Shown piece by piece: positions 17,130 to 27,773 of a DNA stretch of 64,000 nucleotides; positions within the stretch are counted from its first letter, which is position 1; each line of letters begins with the position of its first letter. A model generated the notes under the pieces. The model searched no databases. It saw only the letters and a program-made list of their open reading frames with translations, and was not told where the DNA came from. A program made the position numbers and the translations under genes. This stretch comes from Mesorhizobium waimense. GTDB lineage: Bacteria; Pseudomonadota; Alphaproteobacteria; Rhizobiales; Rhizobiaceae. Location of the stretch: assembly GCF_003601975.1 (NCBI RefSeq), contig NZ_QZWZ01000002.1:62001-126000 (forward strand), read 5' to 3'.

Positions 17130-17292
17130 TATGATAGTTTTTGCGCTCGCCTGAGCGGCGACGGAGGAGGGGATCGGGTCGGCATGCGGCCACCCGGAAG
17201 GCGCGGTTGGCAAGGCGGGAGGTGCCTTGGCCAAGTCAGGCGCGAGACGTCACGACACTTACCAACAAGAACTGCAACTGGGAGGAATATCG

Positions 17293-18420
17293 ATGATCAA
17301 GTCACTCGTTGGTGGCATCGTTGCCGCCACTGCATTCGTCATGTTGAGTTCGTCGGCGATGGCCGCAGGCCCTGAAGTCGTCAAGGGACCGGCCGCCGAG
17401 CCGGACTGTTTCGCGCCATGGGCGGCCGACACGCAGTTCTTCAAGTTCCCCAAGAAGGACGGCCCCTACCGCATCGCGCTCGCCAATGGCTACATCGCCA
17501 ACACCTGGCGCATCCAGATGATCCAGACGGCAAAGGCCTATGCCGCACAAAAGGACGTCGCGGCGAAATTGAAGGAATTCAAGGTCGTATCGACCGGCGA
17601 GGATGTGCCGGCGCAGATTTCGGCGATCAACAACTTCATCGATTCCGGCTATGACGCCATTGTCGTCAATGCACAGAACCCGACGGCATTCGGGCCGGTC
17701 ATCAAGCGCGCCAAGGAAGCCGGCGTCGTGTTGGTGGCCTTCGACAACATCCTCGACACCAAGGACGCCATCAACGTCAATGTCGACCAGAAGGGACTTG
17801 GCGAGTTGTGGGCCAAGTGGCTGATCAGCCATATACCTGATGGCGGCAAGATACTTGAAGTGCGCGGTGTTGCCGGCACGTCAGTCGATACCGACCGCCA
17901 CAATGGTATCCATGAGGTCCTCGCCGCTTCGGGCAAGAAATGGGACGTCACCGAAGTCGCCGGCAAGTGGGATGATCCGACGGCGCAGAAGGTCACGGCC
18001 GACGCCATCGCCACCAACGGTCCCTTCGTCGGCATCACCGGCCAGGGCGGCGATACCGGCATCGTGCAGGCGATGATCGATGCCAAGCATGCTTTCGTGC
18101 CGTTCGGCGGCGAAACCGAGAACGGCTTCCGAAAGTTCTGCGCGAAGCATGCCGCCGACGGGCTGAAATGCTCTTCGGCCGGCACCGGTCCCGCCCAGGT
18201 GGCGGTTGCCATCAAGACGGCGATCGCCGCGCTCGAGGGTCAGGTCGTGCCGCAATCGGTCAAGCTGCCGTTGGCCATCGTCGAGGATCCGAACTTCAAG
18301 GAAGGCCAGGACTACTTCCCCGACCAGTCCGATAATTTCTTCGTCGGCAATGCCTTCCCGACCTGCGGCATCAATTTCACCGCGCAGGAAATCATGGGTC
18401 AGACCAAGGCGGACCAATAG
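17293..18420 (+). CDS. Sugar/sugar-acid ABC transporter periplasmic binding protein
   Basis: 375 residues. The ATG at 17293 follows GGGAGG. The signal peptide is MIKSLVGGIVAATAFVML, with cleavage near SSAMA. The mature protein has a type I periplasmic-binding fold: YRIALANGYIANTWRIQMIQ near 60, EDVPAQISAINNFIDSGYDA near 105, VVNAQNPTAFGPVIKRAKEA near 128 and DTDRHNGIHEVL near 205. Cys-containing ends (PDCFAPW, FPTCGINF) could form a disulfide. It is the first gene of an operon with an RbsA-type ATPase, two permeases and gluconokinase, so gluconate or another aldonate is the most likely cargo. A 12-bp hairpin follows. Confidence 0.92.
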   Translation: MIKSLVGGIVAATAFVMLSSSAMAAGPEVVKGPAAEPDCFAPWAADTQFFKFPKKDGPYRIALANGYIANTWRIQMIQTAKAYAAQKDVAAKLKEFKVVSTGEDVPAQISAINNFIDSGYDAIVVNAQNPTAFGPVIKRAKEAGVVLVAFDNILDTKDAINVNVDQKGLGELWAKWLISHIPDGGKILEVRGVAGTSVDTDRHNGIHEVLAASGKKWDVTEVAGKWDDPTAQKVTADAIATNGPFVGITGQGGDTGIVQAMIDAKHAFVPFGGETENGFRKFCAKHAADGLKCSSAGTGPAQVAVAIKTAIAALEGQVVPQSVKLPLAIVEDPNFKEGQDYFPDQSDNFFVGNAFPTCGINFTAQEIMGQTKADQ

Positions 18421-18429
18421 ACTGCACAC

Positions 18430-18458
18430 TCGGCGCTGCGGATCTCCCGCAGCGCCGA
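18430..18458 (+). terminator. Intra-operon hairpin between binding-protein and ATPase genes
   Basis: TCGGCGCTGCGG (18430-18441) pairs perfectly with 18447-18458 around a 5-base loop, with no U-run. Such hairpins after binding-protein genes usually cause partial termination or protect the upstream mRNA, giving excess binding protein over ATPase. Confidence 0.7.
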
Positions 18459-18498
18459 TGGCTTGTCATCTCAATCGTAAAGCTGCCTCGGAGGGCCG

Positions 18499-20042
<1,544 letters not shown>

Positions 20043-20046
<4 letters not shown>

Positions 20047-21023
20047 AAGACTGGCGTTACTGGCTTGCCGAACAGCGCGGAACGTTGCTGGCTTTCGGCA
20101 TCTTCATCGTCATGTTCTTCATCTACACGGCGAACCATCCCGCGGGCTTCACCGCCAATGTCGTGCAGACGGCCTCGAACAAGGGCGTGCTGCTCGCCTT
20201 CGTCGCCATGGCGCAGACGCTGGTGGTGGTCACCGCCGGCATCGACCTTTCGGTCGGCATGATCTTCACGCTGACCAATTGCCTGGCGTCCTGGCTGGTC
20301 ATCGGCACCGGCATCGAGACTGCTTTCGGGGTCGTCGCCGTGCTCGGTACCGGGCTGTTGTGCGGAGCGATCAACGGCGCCATCGTCATCTATGGGCGCC
20401 TGCAGCCGATCGTCGCCACCATCGCCACAGGCGCCGTCTATTTCGGCCTCGCGCTGCTGCTCAGGCCGTTTCCGGGCGGTTCGGTCAATGAGGATCTTGC
20501 CGACGCGCTGACCGGGCGCCTGTTCGGCGCCGTGCCGGCGAGCCTGGTGGTGCTGCTCGCCGTCGTGCTTGTCGTCTGGGTGCCATTCAGCCGCTCGGTG
20601 CTCGGTCGTGCGGCTTACGCCGCCGGCTCGTCGGAAACGGCGGCCTACATGTCCGGGGTGCCGATCCGGCGTGGCAAGTTCGCCGCCTATGCGCTTGCCG
20701 GGCTGCTGGCAGCGATCGGTGGGCTGTTCCTGACCTTCTTCACCTATACAGGCGATGCCGCCTATGCCAGCGGCAACGCCTACACGCTGTTTTCGATCGC
20801 CGCCGTGGTGCTCGGCGGCGTTTCGCTGTTCGGCGGCAAGGGCAGCGCCATCGGCGCGATCTTCGGCGCGCTGGCCTTCCGCACCATCGGCGACCTGCTC
20901 TTCGTCTTCGATTTCGATCCGCTCTGGCAGCCGCTGTTCCAGGGCGTTATCCTTTTGATCGCCGTCAGCCTCGGCGCCTTTGCCCTTTTCAGAGTCCGCA
21001 ACCGGCTGGAGTGGTTCCTGTGA
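20043..21023 (+). CDS. Sugar ABC transporter permease 1 (RbsC-like)
   Basis: 326 residues. It starts with GTG inside the ATPase stop (GTGA overlap), showing translational coupling. About nine hydrophobic segments are seen. Family motifs are VVVTAGIDLSVGMIFTLTNC near residue 60 and AAVVLGGVSLFGGKGSAIGA near 255. A second permease of the same family follows, so the channel is probably a heterodimer, whereas RbsC forms a homodimer. Confidence 0.92.
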
Positions 21024-22006
21024 GCGAGACGACGATGAACGGCATCGCCAACCGTATGCCCAAATTCATCCGCCGCGCCGACCCGGCCGTCGTTACCGCC
21101 TTTGCCTGCATCGTGCTTTTGCTGTTTCTCGGCAGCCTTTATTCGCGCAGCTTCCTGTCGCCGGAATATCTGCTGCAGCAGCTCAAGGTGGCTTCGTTCC
21201 TTGGCGTCATCGCCACCGGCATGATGCTGGTCATCCTGCTTGGCCAGATCGACCTTTCAGTGCCATGGTCGGTGGCGGTCGGCGCCATGATGGCCAGTGC
21301 GGTGGCTGCCTTCGGGCCAGTCGGCGTGGCGCTGGCGATCCCGTTCGGCATTCTGTGCGGCGTGCTGATAGGCACCGTCAACGGCATTGGTGTCGCTTAC
21401 CTGCGCATTCCCTCGATGATCATCACTTTAGCCACCAACGCCGTCGCGCAAGGGCTGATGGTGGTCTACACGGGCGGGTTCTCGCCGCAAGATTCAGCGA
21501 CCCCCGCGATGCGCTATCTGGCGACCGGCTTTACCATTCCGGGCGTGCCCAACGCCGTCGTCATCTGGGCGCTTATCGGTGCGGCAACAGTCTTCGTGCT
21601 GACCCGCACCAGCTTTGGCCGCAGCGTCTACGGCATCGGCAACCGTGAGCGCGCCGCTTATCTTTCCGGCGTCGACACCAGGCGCGTGGTGATGATCGCC
21701 TTCGCTGTTTCCGGCGGCCTCTCTGCTTTCGGCGGCGTTCTGCTGGCCGGCTATGCTTCGAAGGCGGCGCAATCGATGGGCGATGCCTATCTGCTGCCGT
21801 CGATCGCCGCGGTGGTGCTCGGTGGCACCTCGATCCTTGGCGGGCGCGGTTCCTATCTCGGCACCGTGGCCGGCGTCATCCTGATCACGCTGCTGCAGTC
21901 TATTCTATCGGTCTTGCAGATGCCGGAGGCGGGGCGGCAGATCATCTATGGTGTCGTCATCGTCGCCATGCTGCTGCTCTACGGCCGCGCGCCTGCAAGC
22001 CGCTGA
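21020..22006 (+). CDS. Sugar ABC transporter permease 2 (RbsC-like)
   Basis: 328 residues from a GTG at 21020 that overlaps the preceding stop (GTGA); an ATG at 21035 is the alternative start. Hydrophobic segments and motifs match the first permease: VILLGQIDLSVPWSVAVGAM near 75 and AAVVLGGTSILGGRGSYLGT near 275. It is followed after 3 bases by gluconokinase. Confidence 0.92.
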   Translation: MSETTMNGIANRMPKFIRRADPAVVTAFACIVLLLFLGSLYSRSFLSPEYLLQQLKVASFLGVIATGMMLVILLGQIDLSVPWSVAVGAMMASAVAAFGPVGVALAIPFGILCGVLIGTVNGIGVAYLRIPSMIITLATNAVAQGLMVVYTGGFSPQDSATPAMRYLATGFTIPGVPNAVVIWALIGAATVFVLTRTSFGRSVYGIGNRERAAYLSGVDTRRVVMIAFAVSGGLSAFGGVLLAGYASKAAQSMGDAYLLPSIAAVVLGGTSILGGRGSYLGTVAGVILITLLQSILSVLQMPEAGRQIIYGVVIVAMLLLYGRAPASR

Positions 22007-22009
22007 CCC

Positions 22010-22570
22010 GTGGACGAGAAGGCAACACAGCCGGCACCGGCGCGAGCAGACGAAGCCCGGCAGGTGTCGGCCATCGTGGTGATGGGGGTCGCCGGCTGCG
22101 GCAAGTCGGCAGTCGGCGAGGCCCTGGCCGAGGCCCTGGGAGCTGTGTTCGTCGAAGGCGACAGGCTGCATCCGCCCGAAAATGTCGCCCTGATGGCGAG
22201 CGGCAAGCCGCTTACCGATCAACTGCGCGCAGGCTGGCTCGACGCCATCGGCCAGCGCATCGCCACCTCCGTCGCCGGCGGACAAAGTGTCGTCGCCGCC
22301 TGCTCGGCGCTGAAGCGCAGCTATCGCGATCGGCTGCGCGGTTTTTGCGACGGCATCGTTTTCGTCTATCTGGAGATCGACCGCGAAACTGCCAGGCAAC
22401 GTGTCGCCGACCGCAAGGGACATTTCATGCCGGCAAGCCTGGTCGACAGCCAGTTCGCCATCCTGGAGGCGCCGGCGCCGGATGAACGCGCCCTGACTCT
22501 CGACGGCACCGGCCGCATCTCTGACATCGTCATCAGGACCGTCGGCCTGCTGGATGGCAAGACCTTATGA
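22010..22570 (+). CDS. gntK: Gluconokinase
   Basis: 186 residues from a GTG 3 bases after the permease stop. The P-loop GVAGCGKS is at residues 26-33. The family's gluconate-binding region is recognisable: GDRLHPPENVALMASGKPLT near residue 48 and DRKGHFMPASLVDSQFAILE near 130. It phosphorylates gluconate to 6-phosphogluconate with ATP in the cytoplasm, feeding the Entner-Doudoroff or pentose phosphate pathway. As the last gene of the importer operon it argues that the importer brings in gluconate. The last 6 bases overlap the convergent gene. Confidence 0.9.
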   Translation: MDEKATQPAPARADEARQVSAIVVMGVAGCGKSAVGEALAEALGAVFVEGDRLHPPENVALMASGKPLTDQLRAGWLDAIGQRIATSVAGGQSVVAACSALKRSYRDRLRGFCDGIVFVYLEIDRETARQRVADRKGHFMPASLVDSQFAILEAPAPDERALTLDGTGRISDIVIRTVGLLDGKTL

Positions 22571-23716
22571 GGTCCCGGTCTCGCTTTCCGCCACGTCGTC
22601 CGAGCGCTCGGTGAGCCTCGGGGCGGCGGACCATGCCATCATCTGCTCGGGATGCAGCTTCAGCGCTTCCAGGAAACGGTCGCGCTTGAGCAGTATGTAG
22701 CGTGCCTGCAACTCCAGGTTCTTTGCCGCCATGTCCCTCGTCGCGGGCACGGCCGATGCCGGCTTCTGCGCCGCCACGAGTTCGGGACTGATGACCGCTC
22801 GGTATTCGCGGAAGGGGACGATCTCGAAGGTCGACATCGCAAACAGCGCCGTGCCGCCCCTGGCGGCGAAATTTGCCGGCGCCGAGGCCAGATGGGCCCA
22901 GCCGCTTTCCCCGATACCGGCCTCGGTGAATGTCGTGCCGGCGTGGATGGTGTTGGTCATCAGGACAATGCCGTTTTCCCTCAGGATCCTTTGCATGCGC
23001 ACGGTCACCTGATAGGCGTCGCCGCGTTCGAAAACGACCCGGCTCTTCAGGAAGCGGTTCTCCGCCACGACCAGCAGCCGGTTCAGGAAGCGCAAGCCGA
23101 AGATCGTGTCCGAGAAGCCGTGGAAATCGACGCTCACATGGTGGGCTTCGACGCCGGCCTCGTGCAGCGCCCGCTTGCCGATGATAGTCTGGGCGGTGAA
23201 CTGATCGCACCAGATGATGGCGCCGCGGCCGCGCTTCAGTGCAGCAACCAGGCCGTCAAGCCCCTCCAGACGGATCGCCGGCGACCAGCCCCAGCCGGTC
23301 AGATGCGCGGCAAGCAGCAGTTGCCGGCGATGGGTGGCGGCAAGCAGGCCCCGGAACAGCGTTTCCGCGTCGATGCCGCTGCCAAGCACCGCGCGGACCG
23401 CGGCTGCGTAGCGCGAAAAGTCCTTGCGGAGGTGCCGCTTCAACCGGAGCTTCGAAGTCCAGCCGCAGATTGATGTCCACCAGGCGACCGGCAGCACCGC
23501 GGCAACACCGAGATAGAAGCCCAGCAGCAGGCTCTCGCGAAAGTCCCGGTTCGAGAAACGGCGCAGCTTACCGGGCCTGACCAGCTTGCGGCTGAAGAAC
23601 CGCACCGGTTCGCCGCGCTCCGGGACGAGCACGTCGGCGATTATTTCAGTGTGGTAGCTGGCGGCGGATGGTGCGCGGTTGGCCCTGCGGGATTTTCCGA
23701 ACCACGGCAGCTTCAT
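22565..23716 (-). CDS. Putative lysophospholipid/lipid A acyltransferase-like protein
   Basis: 383 residues from the ATG at 23716 (the frame is open to 23785). The N-terminal part is basic with a hydrophobic segment (SLLLGFYLGVAAVLPVAWWT near residue 65). The middle resembles the LpxL/HtrB acyltransferase layout: KRGRGAIIWCDQFTAQTIIG where the family has GKGxIxLxxHxGNWE, then HVSVDFHGFSDTIFG and VVFERGDAYQVTVRMQRIL. The canonical catalytic H-x4-E is not evident (CDQFTAQ), so the enzyme may be divergent or inactive as an acyltransferase. It is convergent with gluconokinase and unrelated to the neighbouring transport genes. The assignment is tentative. Confidence 0.55.
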   Translation of the reverse strand: MKLPWFGKSRRANRAPSAASYHTEIIADVLVPERGEPVRFFSRKLVRPGKLRRFSNRDFRESLLLGFYLGVAAVLPVAWWTSICGWTSKLRLKRHLRKDFSRYAAAVRAVLGSGIDAETLFRGLLAATHRRQLLLAAHLTGWGWSPAIRLEGLDGLVAALKRGRGAIIWCDQFTAQTIIGKRALHEAGVEAHHVSVDFHGFSDTIFGLRFLNRLLVVAENRFLKSRVVFERGDAYQVTVRMQRILRENGIVLMTNTIHAGTTFTEAGIGESGWAHLASAPANFAARGGTALFAMSTFEIVPFREYRAVISPELVAAQKPASAVPATRDMAAKNLELQARYILLKRDRFLEALKLHPEQMMAWSAAPRLTERSDDVAESETGTS

Positions 23717-23829
23717 CCGATCGGTGTCTCGCCTGTTCCTGGGTTGCGCCCAAAAGCCTCTACTGCGTCCGCAGCGGTGACGCAATTGGGTGCCGGCCGG
23801 AGCCGAACAGGTGATGATGTGGAACTTCG

Positions 23830-24279
23830 CTAAATCTGCGAGGTCAGCTCGACCGGGAAATCGTCATTGTCGGCGTCGCGCATGGCGGCGAGGCTGCGGT
23901 TGTCCAGCACCTCGGCGATTGCCTGGCGTACCTCCAGCATCATGTGCCGGACCTGGCAGGTCGCCTCGTCGCAGTCCTCGCAGCGCTGGTACTGGGTGCG
24001 GCTGGCGCAAGGGATCGGCGCCAGCGGTCCGTCGAGGACGCGCACGACATGGCCGATCTTGATTTCGGAGGCCGGCCGGGCGAGGCGATAGCCGCCTTCC
24101 TTGCCCTTGCGGCTCTGGACGAAGCCGGCATTGCGCAGTTCGCCCAGAATGGCGTCGAGGAATTTCTTCGGGATGTTGTTGGCGACGGCGATGTCGTTGA
24201 CGAAGGCAAGCTGGCCAACCGGCAGGCCGGAAAGATGCACGAGGGCCTTGAGGCCGTATTTGCCTTTTTTCGTCAGCAT
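23830..24279 (-). CDS. Rrf2-family transcriptional regulator with a four-cysteine cluster
   Basis: 149 residues from the ATG at 24279; the open frame to 24399 is longer but the family begins at MLTKKGKYGLKALVHLSGLP. The winged helix contains IPKKFLDAILGELRNAGFVQ near 36-55 and RKGKEGGYRLARPASEI near 57-73. Cysteines C91, C100, C103 and C108 (spacing x8, x2, x4) could hold an Fe-S cluster or act as a redox or metal sensor. The spacing differs from the x5/x5 of IscR. It follows the sulfate transport genes on the same strand after a terminator-like hairpin. Regulation of sulfur uptake is therefore an inference from position. Confidence 0.88.
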   Translation of the reverse strand: MLTKKGKYGLKALVHLSGLPVGQLAFVNDIAVANNIPKKFLDAILGELRNAGFVQSRKGKEGGYRLARPASEIKIGHVVRVLDGPLAPIPCASRTQYQRCEDCDEATCQVRHMMLEVRQAIAEVLDNRSLAAMRDADNDDFPVELTSQI

Positions 24280-24480
24280 GCCCTGATCAACCCATAAAGC
24301 CCCAACCACCCGCATCTGGCGGTTGTTTGTGTGTAAATCATGACGTTTTGGCCGCGAAGCTGTTTCGCGAAACAATCCGCCCGGCGGCACGTTAGGCACA
24401 AACGCGTTGATGCTTTGTAATGTTTTTCACAGATGATGCCTGGATTTAGCCGGAACGGATTGCCGGCGCATGAAACGAAG

Positions 24481-24501
24481 AAAGCCGGCCAAGCCGGCTT
24501 T
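24481..24501 (-). terminator. Hairpin terminator of the sulfate transport operon
   Basis: AAAGCCGGC (24481-24489) and GCCGGCTTT (24493-24501) form a perfect 9-bp stem with a 3-base loop, 28 bases past the stop of the last sulfate-binding protein gene. On the minus strand the stem is followed by CTTCGTTTC, a modest U-rich tail. Confidence 0.75.
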
Positions 24502-24528
24502 CGTGCCTAGTTCATGAGGCAAAAAAGG

Positions 24529-25515
24529 TTAGCGGCTGCCGTAGACCTGGTCGAGCAGGCCGCCGGCGGCAAAGTGCTCGGCCTGCACCTTGGCCCAGCC
24601 GCCGAAGACCTCGTCCACCGTCAGCAAGCGTACATCGGGGAATTCGGCCTTGTACCTGGCAGCGACAGCGGCATCGCGGGCTCGCAGCCCGTTGCGGGCG
24701 GCGATGTCCTGTCCTTCGGGCGTATAGAGGAAGTCGAGATAGCTCTTGGCGAGATCGCGCGTGCCGTGCTCGTCGGTGACCTTGTCGACGATGGCCACCG
24801 GGAACTCCGCCAGCAGGCTGACCGAAGGCGTGACCTGTTCGAATTTGTCGTCACCATACTCCTTACGGATGCCGCGCGTTTCCGACTCGAAGGTGATCAG
24901 CACGTCGCCGATCTCGCGCTGCACGAAGGTGGTGGTGGCGGCGCGGCCGCCGGTGTCGAAGATTGGTACGTTGTTGAACAGCTTGGTGACGAACTCCTTT
25001 ACCTTGGCGTCGTCGCCCTTGAAGGCTTCCTTGGCGTAGGCGGTGGCGGCGAGATAGGTGTAGCGCGCGTTGCCCGAAGTCTTTGGATTGGGGAAGATCA
25101 CCTGGACGTCGTCGCGCACGAGATCGTTCCAGTCCTTGATGTGCTTGGGATTGCCGGCGCGCACCAGGAAGGACGGCAGCGAATAGAAGGGCGAGGCGTT
25201 GTCGGGGAAATCCTTCTGCCAGTCGGCGGAGACGAGGCCCTTCTTGACCAGGAAATCGACATCGATGACCTGGTTGAAAGTGACCACATCAGCCTCCAGC
25301 CCTTCGGCGATGGCGCGGGCCTGGGCGGAGGTGCCGGCATGCGACTGGTCGATGCTCACGCCCGGATGCCCGGCGATGAAGGCCTTGTTGACGTCGGCGA
25401 ACAGTTCGCGGCCGACGTCGTAGGAGGCATTCAGTAGTCTGTCGGCCGACCAGGCCTGGGAGGATGCGAGAACGAGTGCGGCAAGCGCTGCGGCGCCAAG
25501 CAAAAGTCGCTTCAT
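24529..25515 (-). CDS. Sulfate ABC transporter binding protein, second copy
   Basis: 328 residues from the ATG at 25515 (AAGGAG 9 bases upstream). The signal peptide is MKRLLLGAAALAALVLASSQ, with cleavage after AWSA. The mature part follows the sulfate/thiosulfate-binding pattern: LNASYDVGRELFADVNKAF near residue 27, FPNPKTSGNARYTYLAATAY near 150, and a C-terminal EHFAAGGLLDQVYG. It binds sulfate in the periplasm for the CysT-CysW-CysA channel. It lies after cysA, separated by a 319-base gap that contains a repeat element, and may be expressed separately. It is clearly related to the protein at 28692. Confidence 0.92.
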   Translation of the reverse strand: MKRLLLGAAALAALVLASSQAWSADRLLNASYDVGRELFADVNKAFIAGHPGVSIDQSHAGTSAQARAIAEGLEADVVTFNQVIDVDFLVKKGLVSADWQKDFPDNASPFYSLPSFLVRAGNPKHIKDWNDLVRDDVQVIFPNPKTSGNARYTYLAATAYAKEAFKGDDAKVKEFVTKLFNNVPIFDTGGRAATTTFVQREIGDVLITFESETRGIRKEYGDDKFEQVTPSVSLLAEFPVAIVDKVTDEHGTRDLAKSYLDFLYTPEGQDIAARNGLRARDAAVAARYKAEFPDVRLLTVDEVFGGWAKVQAEHFAAGGLLDQVYGSR

Positions 25516-25547
25516 GAAAACAAGCTCCTTGAGAATGTCCTGGGACC

Positions 25548-25649
25548 AGAGCGGTTCAGCTTTTGATAGAATCGCCGACCCGCTCTTGGTGTTTGTTTTT
25601 GCGCAATTCCCGGACGGAAAACCGCTACGCACTTTTCCTGGAATTGCTC
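25548..25649. repeat. Two-hairpin intergenic mosaic element (RIME-like)
   Basis: Hairpin 1 pairs AGAGCGGTTC (25548-25557) with GACCCGCTCT (25577-25586), one mismatch. Hairpin 2 pairs GCAATTCC (25603-25610) with GGAATTGC (25640-25647). From memory this arrangement, with CGGACGGAAAACCGC and CACTTTTCCTGG between, matches a short non-coding repeat common in rhizobial intergenic regions. It occupies a third of the gap 25516-25834; nothing else is recognised in that gap. Confidence 0.65.
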
Positions 25650-25834
25650 GGACGCAAGCATAGCCGCGAAGAGCCCGCCACGACGAGACATGCGATCAGG
25701 GCCCTGGTGCAGCAGCCGGAAAGAATATCGCCGAAACAGCCGCTTGGTAGGATTTTCTTTCAAGCAGAGCCAAACCGGCATCCGGCCACCACAGCGGCCG
25801 CCTTGCTGCTCGGCGGAGAACTCCCGGCGTCGGC

Positions 25835-26875
25835 CTAAGCAGCCGGAAAGAGCTTCCAGCGCCGCGGCCTGAACGCTACGCGGCTCTTCTGCGCCGCCGG
25901 ATGATCGACGGGCAGTTCGATCTCGACCCGCTGGCGCTCGCCGCCGATTTCGAGTTCCACCCGCCTTGTGTCGGCGACGCGGCGGCTGGCAGCGACGGTG
26001 CCGGCGATGCAACCGCTGCAGCCGTCGAGCAGTTCGACATCGTGCGGACGGAAGTACAGCATCGCTTCACCGGACGCCGCATGTGGCGCCGACAGCCCGA
26101 TCGGACGGTCGGCGAGCCAGATATCGCCGTTCTCGACCTTGACGGGAAGCGAACTAGATTCGCCGATAAAGCCATAAACGAATGGCGAGTTCGGCGTGTC
26201 GTAGATCTCGTCGGCGGTGCCGACCTGCTCGATGCGGCCCTGGCTCATCACCACCACACGGTCGGCAAGCTCCAGCGCCTCTTCCTGGTCGTGGGTAACG
26301 AACACCGTGGTGTGGCCGGTGGCGTCATGGATATCGCGCAGCCAGCGGCGCAGTTCCCGGCGCACCTGGGCGTCTAGCGCGCCGAAGGGCTCGTCGAGCA
26401 ACAGCACCTTGGGTTCGATCGCCATGGCGCGGGCGAGAGCCACGCGCTGGCGCTGGCCGCCTGAAAGCTGCGCCGGATAGCGCTTCTCCAGCCCCGACAA
26501 CTGGACGAGATCGAGAAGTTCCGACGCGCGTCGGCGGATCTCCTGAGCCGGCGGGCGCGACGGCCCGTGCCGGACTTTCAGGCCGAAGCCGATATTGTCG
26601 GCGACCGTCATATGCCGGAACAGTGCATAGTGCTGGAAGACGAAGCCGACATTGCGCTCTTGGATCGACTTCTGCGAGGCATCCTCGTCGCCGAAGAAGA
26701 TGGCCCCCTTGGTCGGCCGCTCCAGTCCGGCGATCAGCCGGAGCAGGGTGGTCTTGCCGGAACCGGATGGCCCGAGCAACGCGATCAGCTCGCCGGACTT
26801 GATGTCGAGCGATACGTCGTGGAGGGCCGGAAACCGGTCAAACTCCTTGCGCACGTTGGCAACGCGAACTTCCAT
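25835..26875 (-). CDS. cysA: Sulfate ABC transporter ATP-binding protein
   Basis: 346 residues. Walker A GPSGSGKTT is at residues 35-43, LSGGQRQRVALARAM near 137, Walker B VLLLDEPFGALDAQVRRELR and the switch in VFVTHDQEEALELADRVVVM. These are the ABC-type sulfate/molybdate/spermidine signatures, and the C-terminal 110 residues form a TOBE-like regulatory domain. AGAGGGA precedes the start. It hydrolyses ATP for import through CysT/CysW, whose genes lie directly upstream (13-base gap). Confidence 0.94.
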   Translation of the reverse strand: MEVRVANVRKEFDRFPALHDVSLDIKSGELIALLGPSGSGKTTLLRLIAGLERPTKGAIFFGDEDASQKSIQERNVGFVFQHYALFRHMTVADNIGFGLKVRHGPSRPPAQEIRRRASELLDLVQLSGLEKRYPAQLSGGQRQRVALARAMAIEPKVLLLDEPFGALDAQVRRELRRWLRDIHDATGHTTVFVTHDQEEALELADRVVVMSQGRIEQVGTADEIYDTPNSPFVYGFIGESSSLPVKVENGDIWLADRPIGLSAPHAASGEAMLYFRPHDVELLDGCSGCIAGTVAASRRVADTRRVELEIGGERQRVEIELPVDHPAAQKSRVAFRPRRWKLFPAA

Positions 26876-26888
26876 GCAAATCCCTCTG

Positions 26889-27773
26889 TCAGTGTCCGCG
26901 CGTCGCGGCGATCTCGGCGCCGTAGCGCATCTCGAGAAGTGTTTTCAAGACCAGCGTGACCAGCGCAAGGCCAGCAAGCAGCGAAGCCACGGCAAAGGCG
27001 CCGACGGCATTGTACTCGTTGTAGAGGATTTCGACATGCAGCGGCATGGTGTTGGTCAGGCCGCGTATATGTCCAGACACCACCGACACCGCGCCGAACT
27101 CGCCCATGGCGCGGGCATTGCACAGCAGTACGCCGTAGAGCAATCCCCATTTGACGTTGGGCAACGTCACGTACCAGAAGGTCTGCCAGCCATTGGCGCC
27201 AAGCGAAAGCGCCGCCTCCTCGTCACCATTGCCCTGTTCCTGCATCAGCGGGATCAGCTCGCGGGCGACGAAGGGGAAGGTGACGAAGACGGTGGCGAGC
27301 ACGATGCCGGGCACGGCAAACAGGATGACGATGCCATGTGCCTTCAGCCAGGCGCCGAGCAACCCTTGAGCGCCGAACAGCAGCACATAGACCAGGCCGG
27401 AAATGACCGGCGAGACCGAGAAGGGCAGGTCGATGAGCGTGGTCAGGAAGGCCTTGCCCTTGAACTCGAACTTGGCGATCGCCCAGGCGGCCGAGATGCC
27501 GAAGACGATGTTGAGCGGCACCGAGATCGCCGCCACCAGCAGCGTCAGGCGGATCGCCGAGCGCGTGTCGGGGCTGGCCAGCGCCTCCGTGTAGGCACCG
27601 ACGCCCTTTGCCAGAGCTTCGTTGAAGACGACGATCAGCGGCAGGACCAGGAAGACGCCGAGGAAGGCGAAGGCCACGGCCATCAGCACCGCCCGCACCG
27701 GCCGGCTTTCCGTCACCGCCGCCGATTGGCTTTCGTGATGCGGCTCGTAGGATTTGATCTCGGGGTCAGCCAT
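26889..27773 (-). CDS. cysW: Sulfate ABC transporter permease CysW
   Basis: 294 residues with six predicted membrane segments. The binding-protein-dependent transport motif is [29 protein letters not shown] near residues 170-198, where CysW has the EAA loop. [20 protein letters not shown] is characteristic of CysW. The start overlaps the end of cysT by 8 bases, so translation is coupled. It forms the channel with CysT. Confidence 0.94.
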   Translation of the reverse strand: MADPEIKSYEPHHESQSAAVTESRPVRAVLMAVAFAFLGVFLVLPLIVVFNEALAKGVGAYTEALASPDTRSAIRLTLLVAAISVPLNIVFGISAAWAIAKFEFKGKAFLTTLIDLPFSVSPVISGLVYVLLFGAQGLLGAWLKAHGIVILFAVPGIVLATVFVTFPFVARELIPLMQEQGNGDEEAALSLGANGWQTFWYVTLPNVKWGLLYGVLLCNARAMGEFGAVSVVSGHIRGLTNTMPLHVEILYNEYNAVGAFAVASLLAGLALVTLVLKTLLEMRYGAEIAATRGH

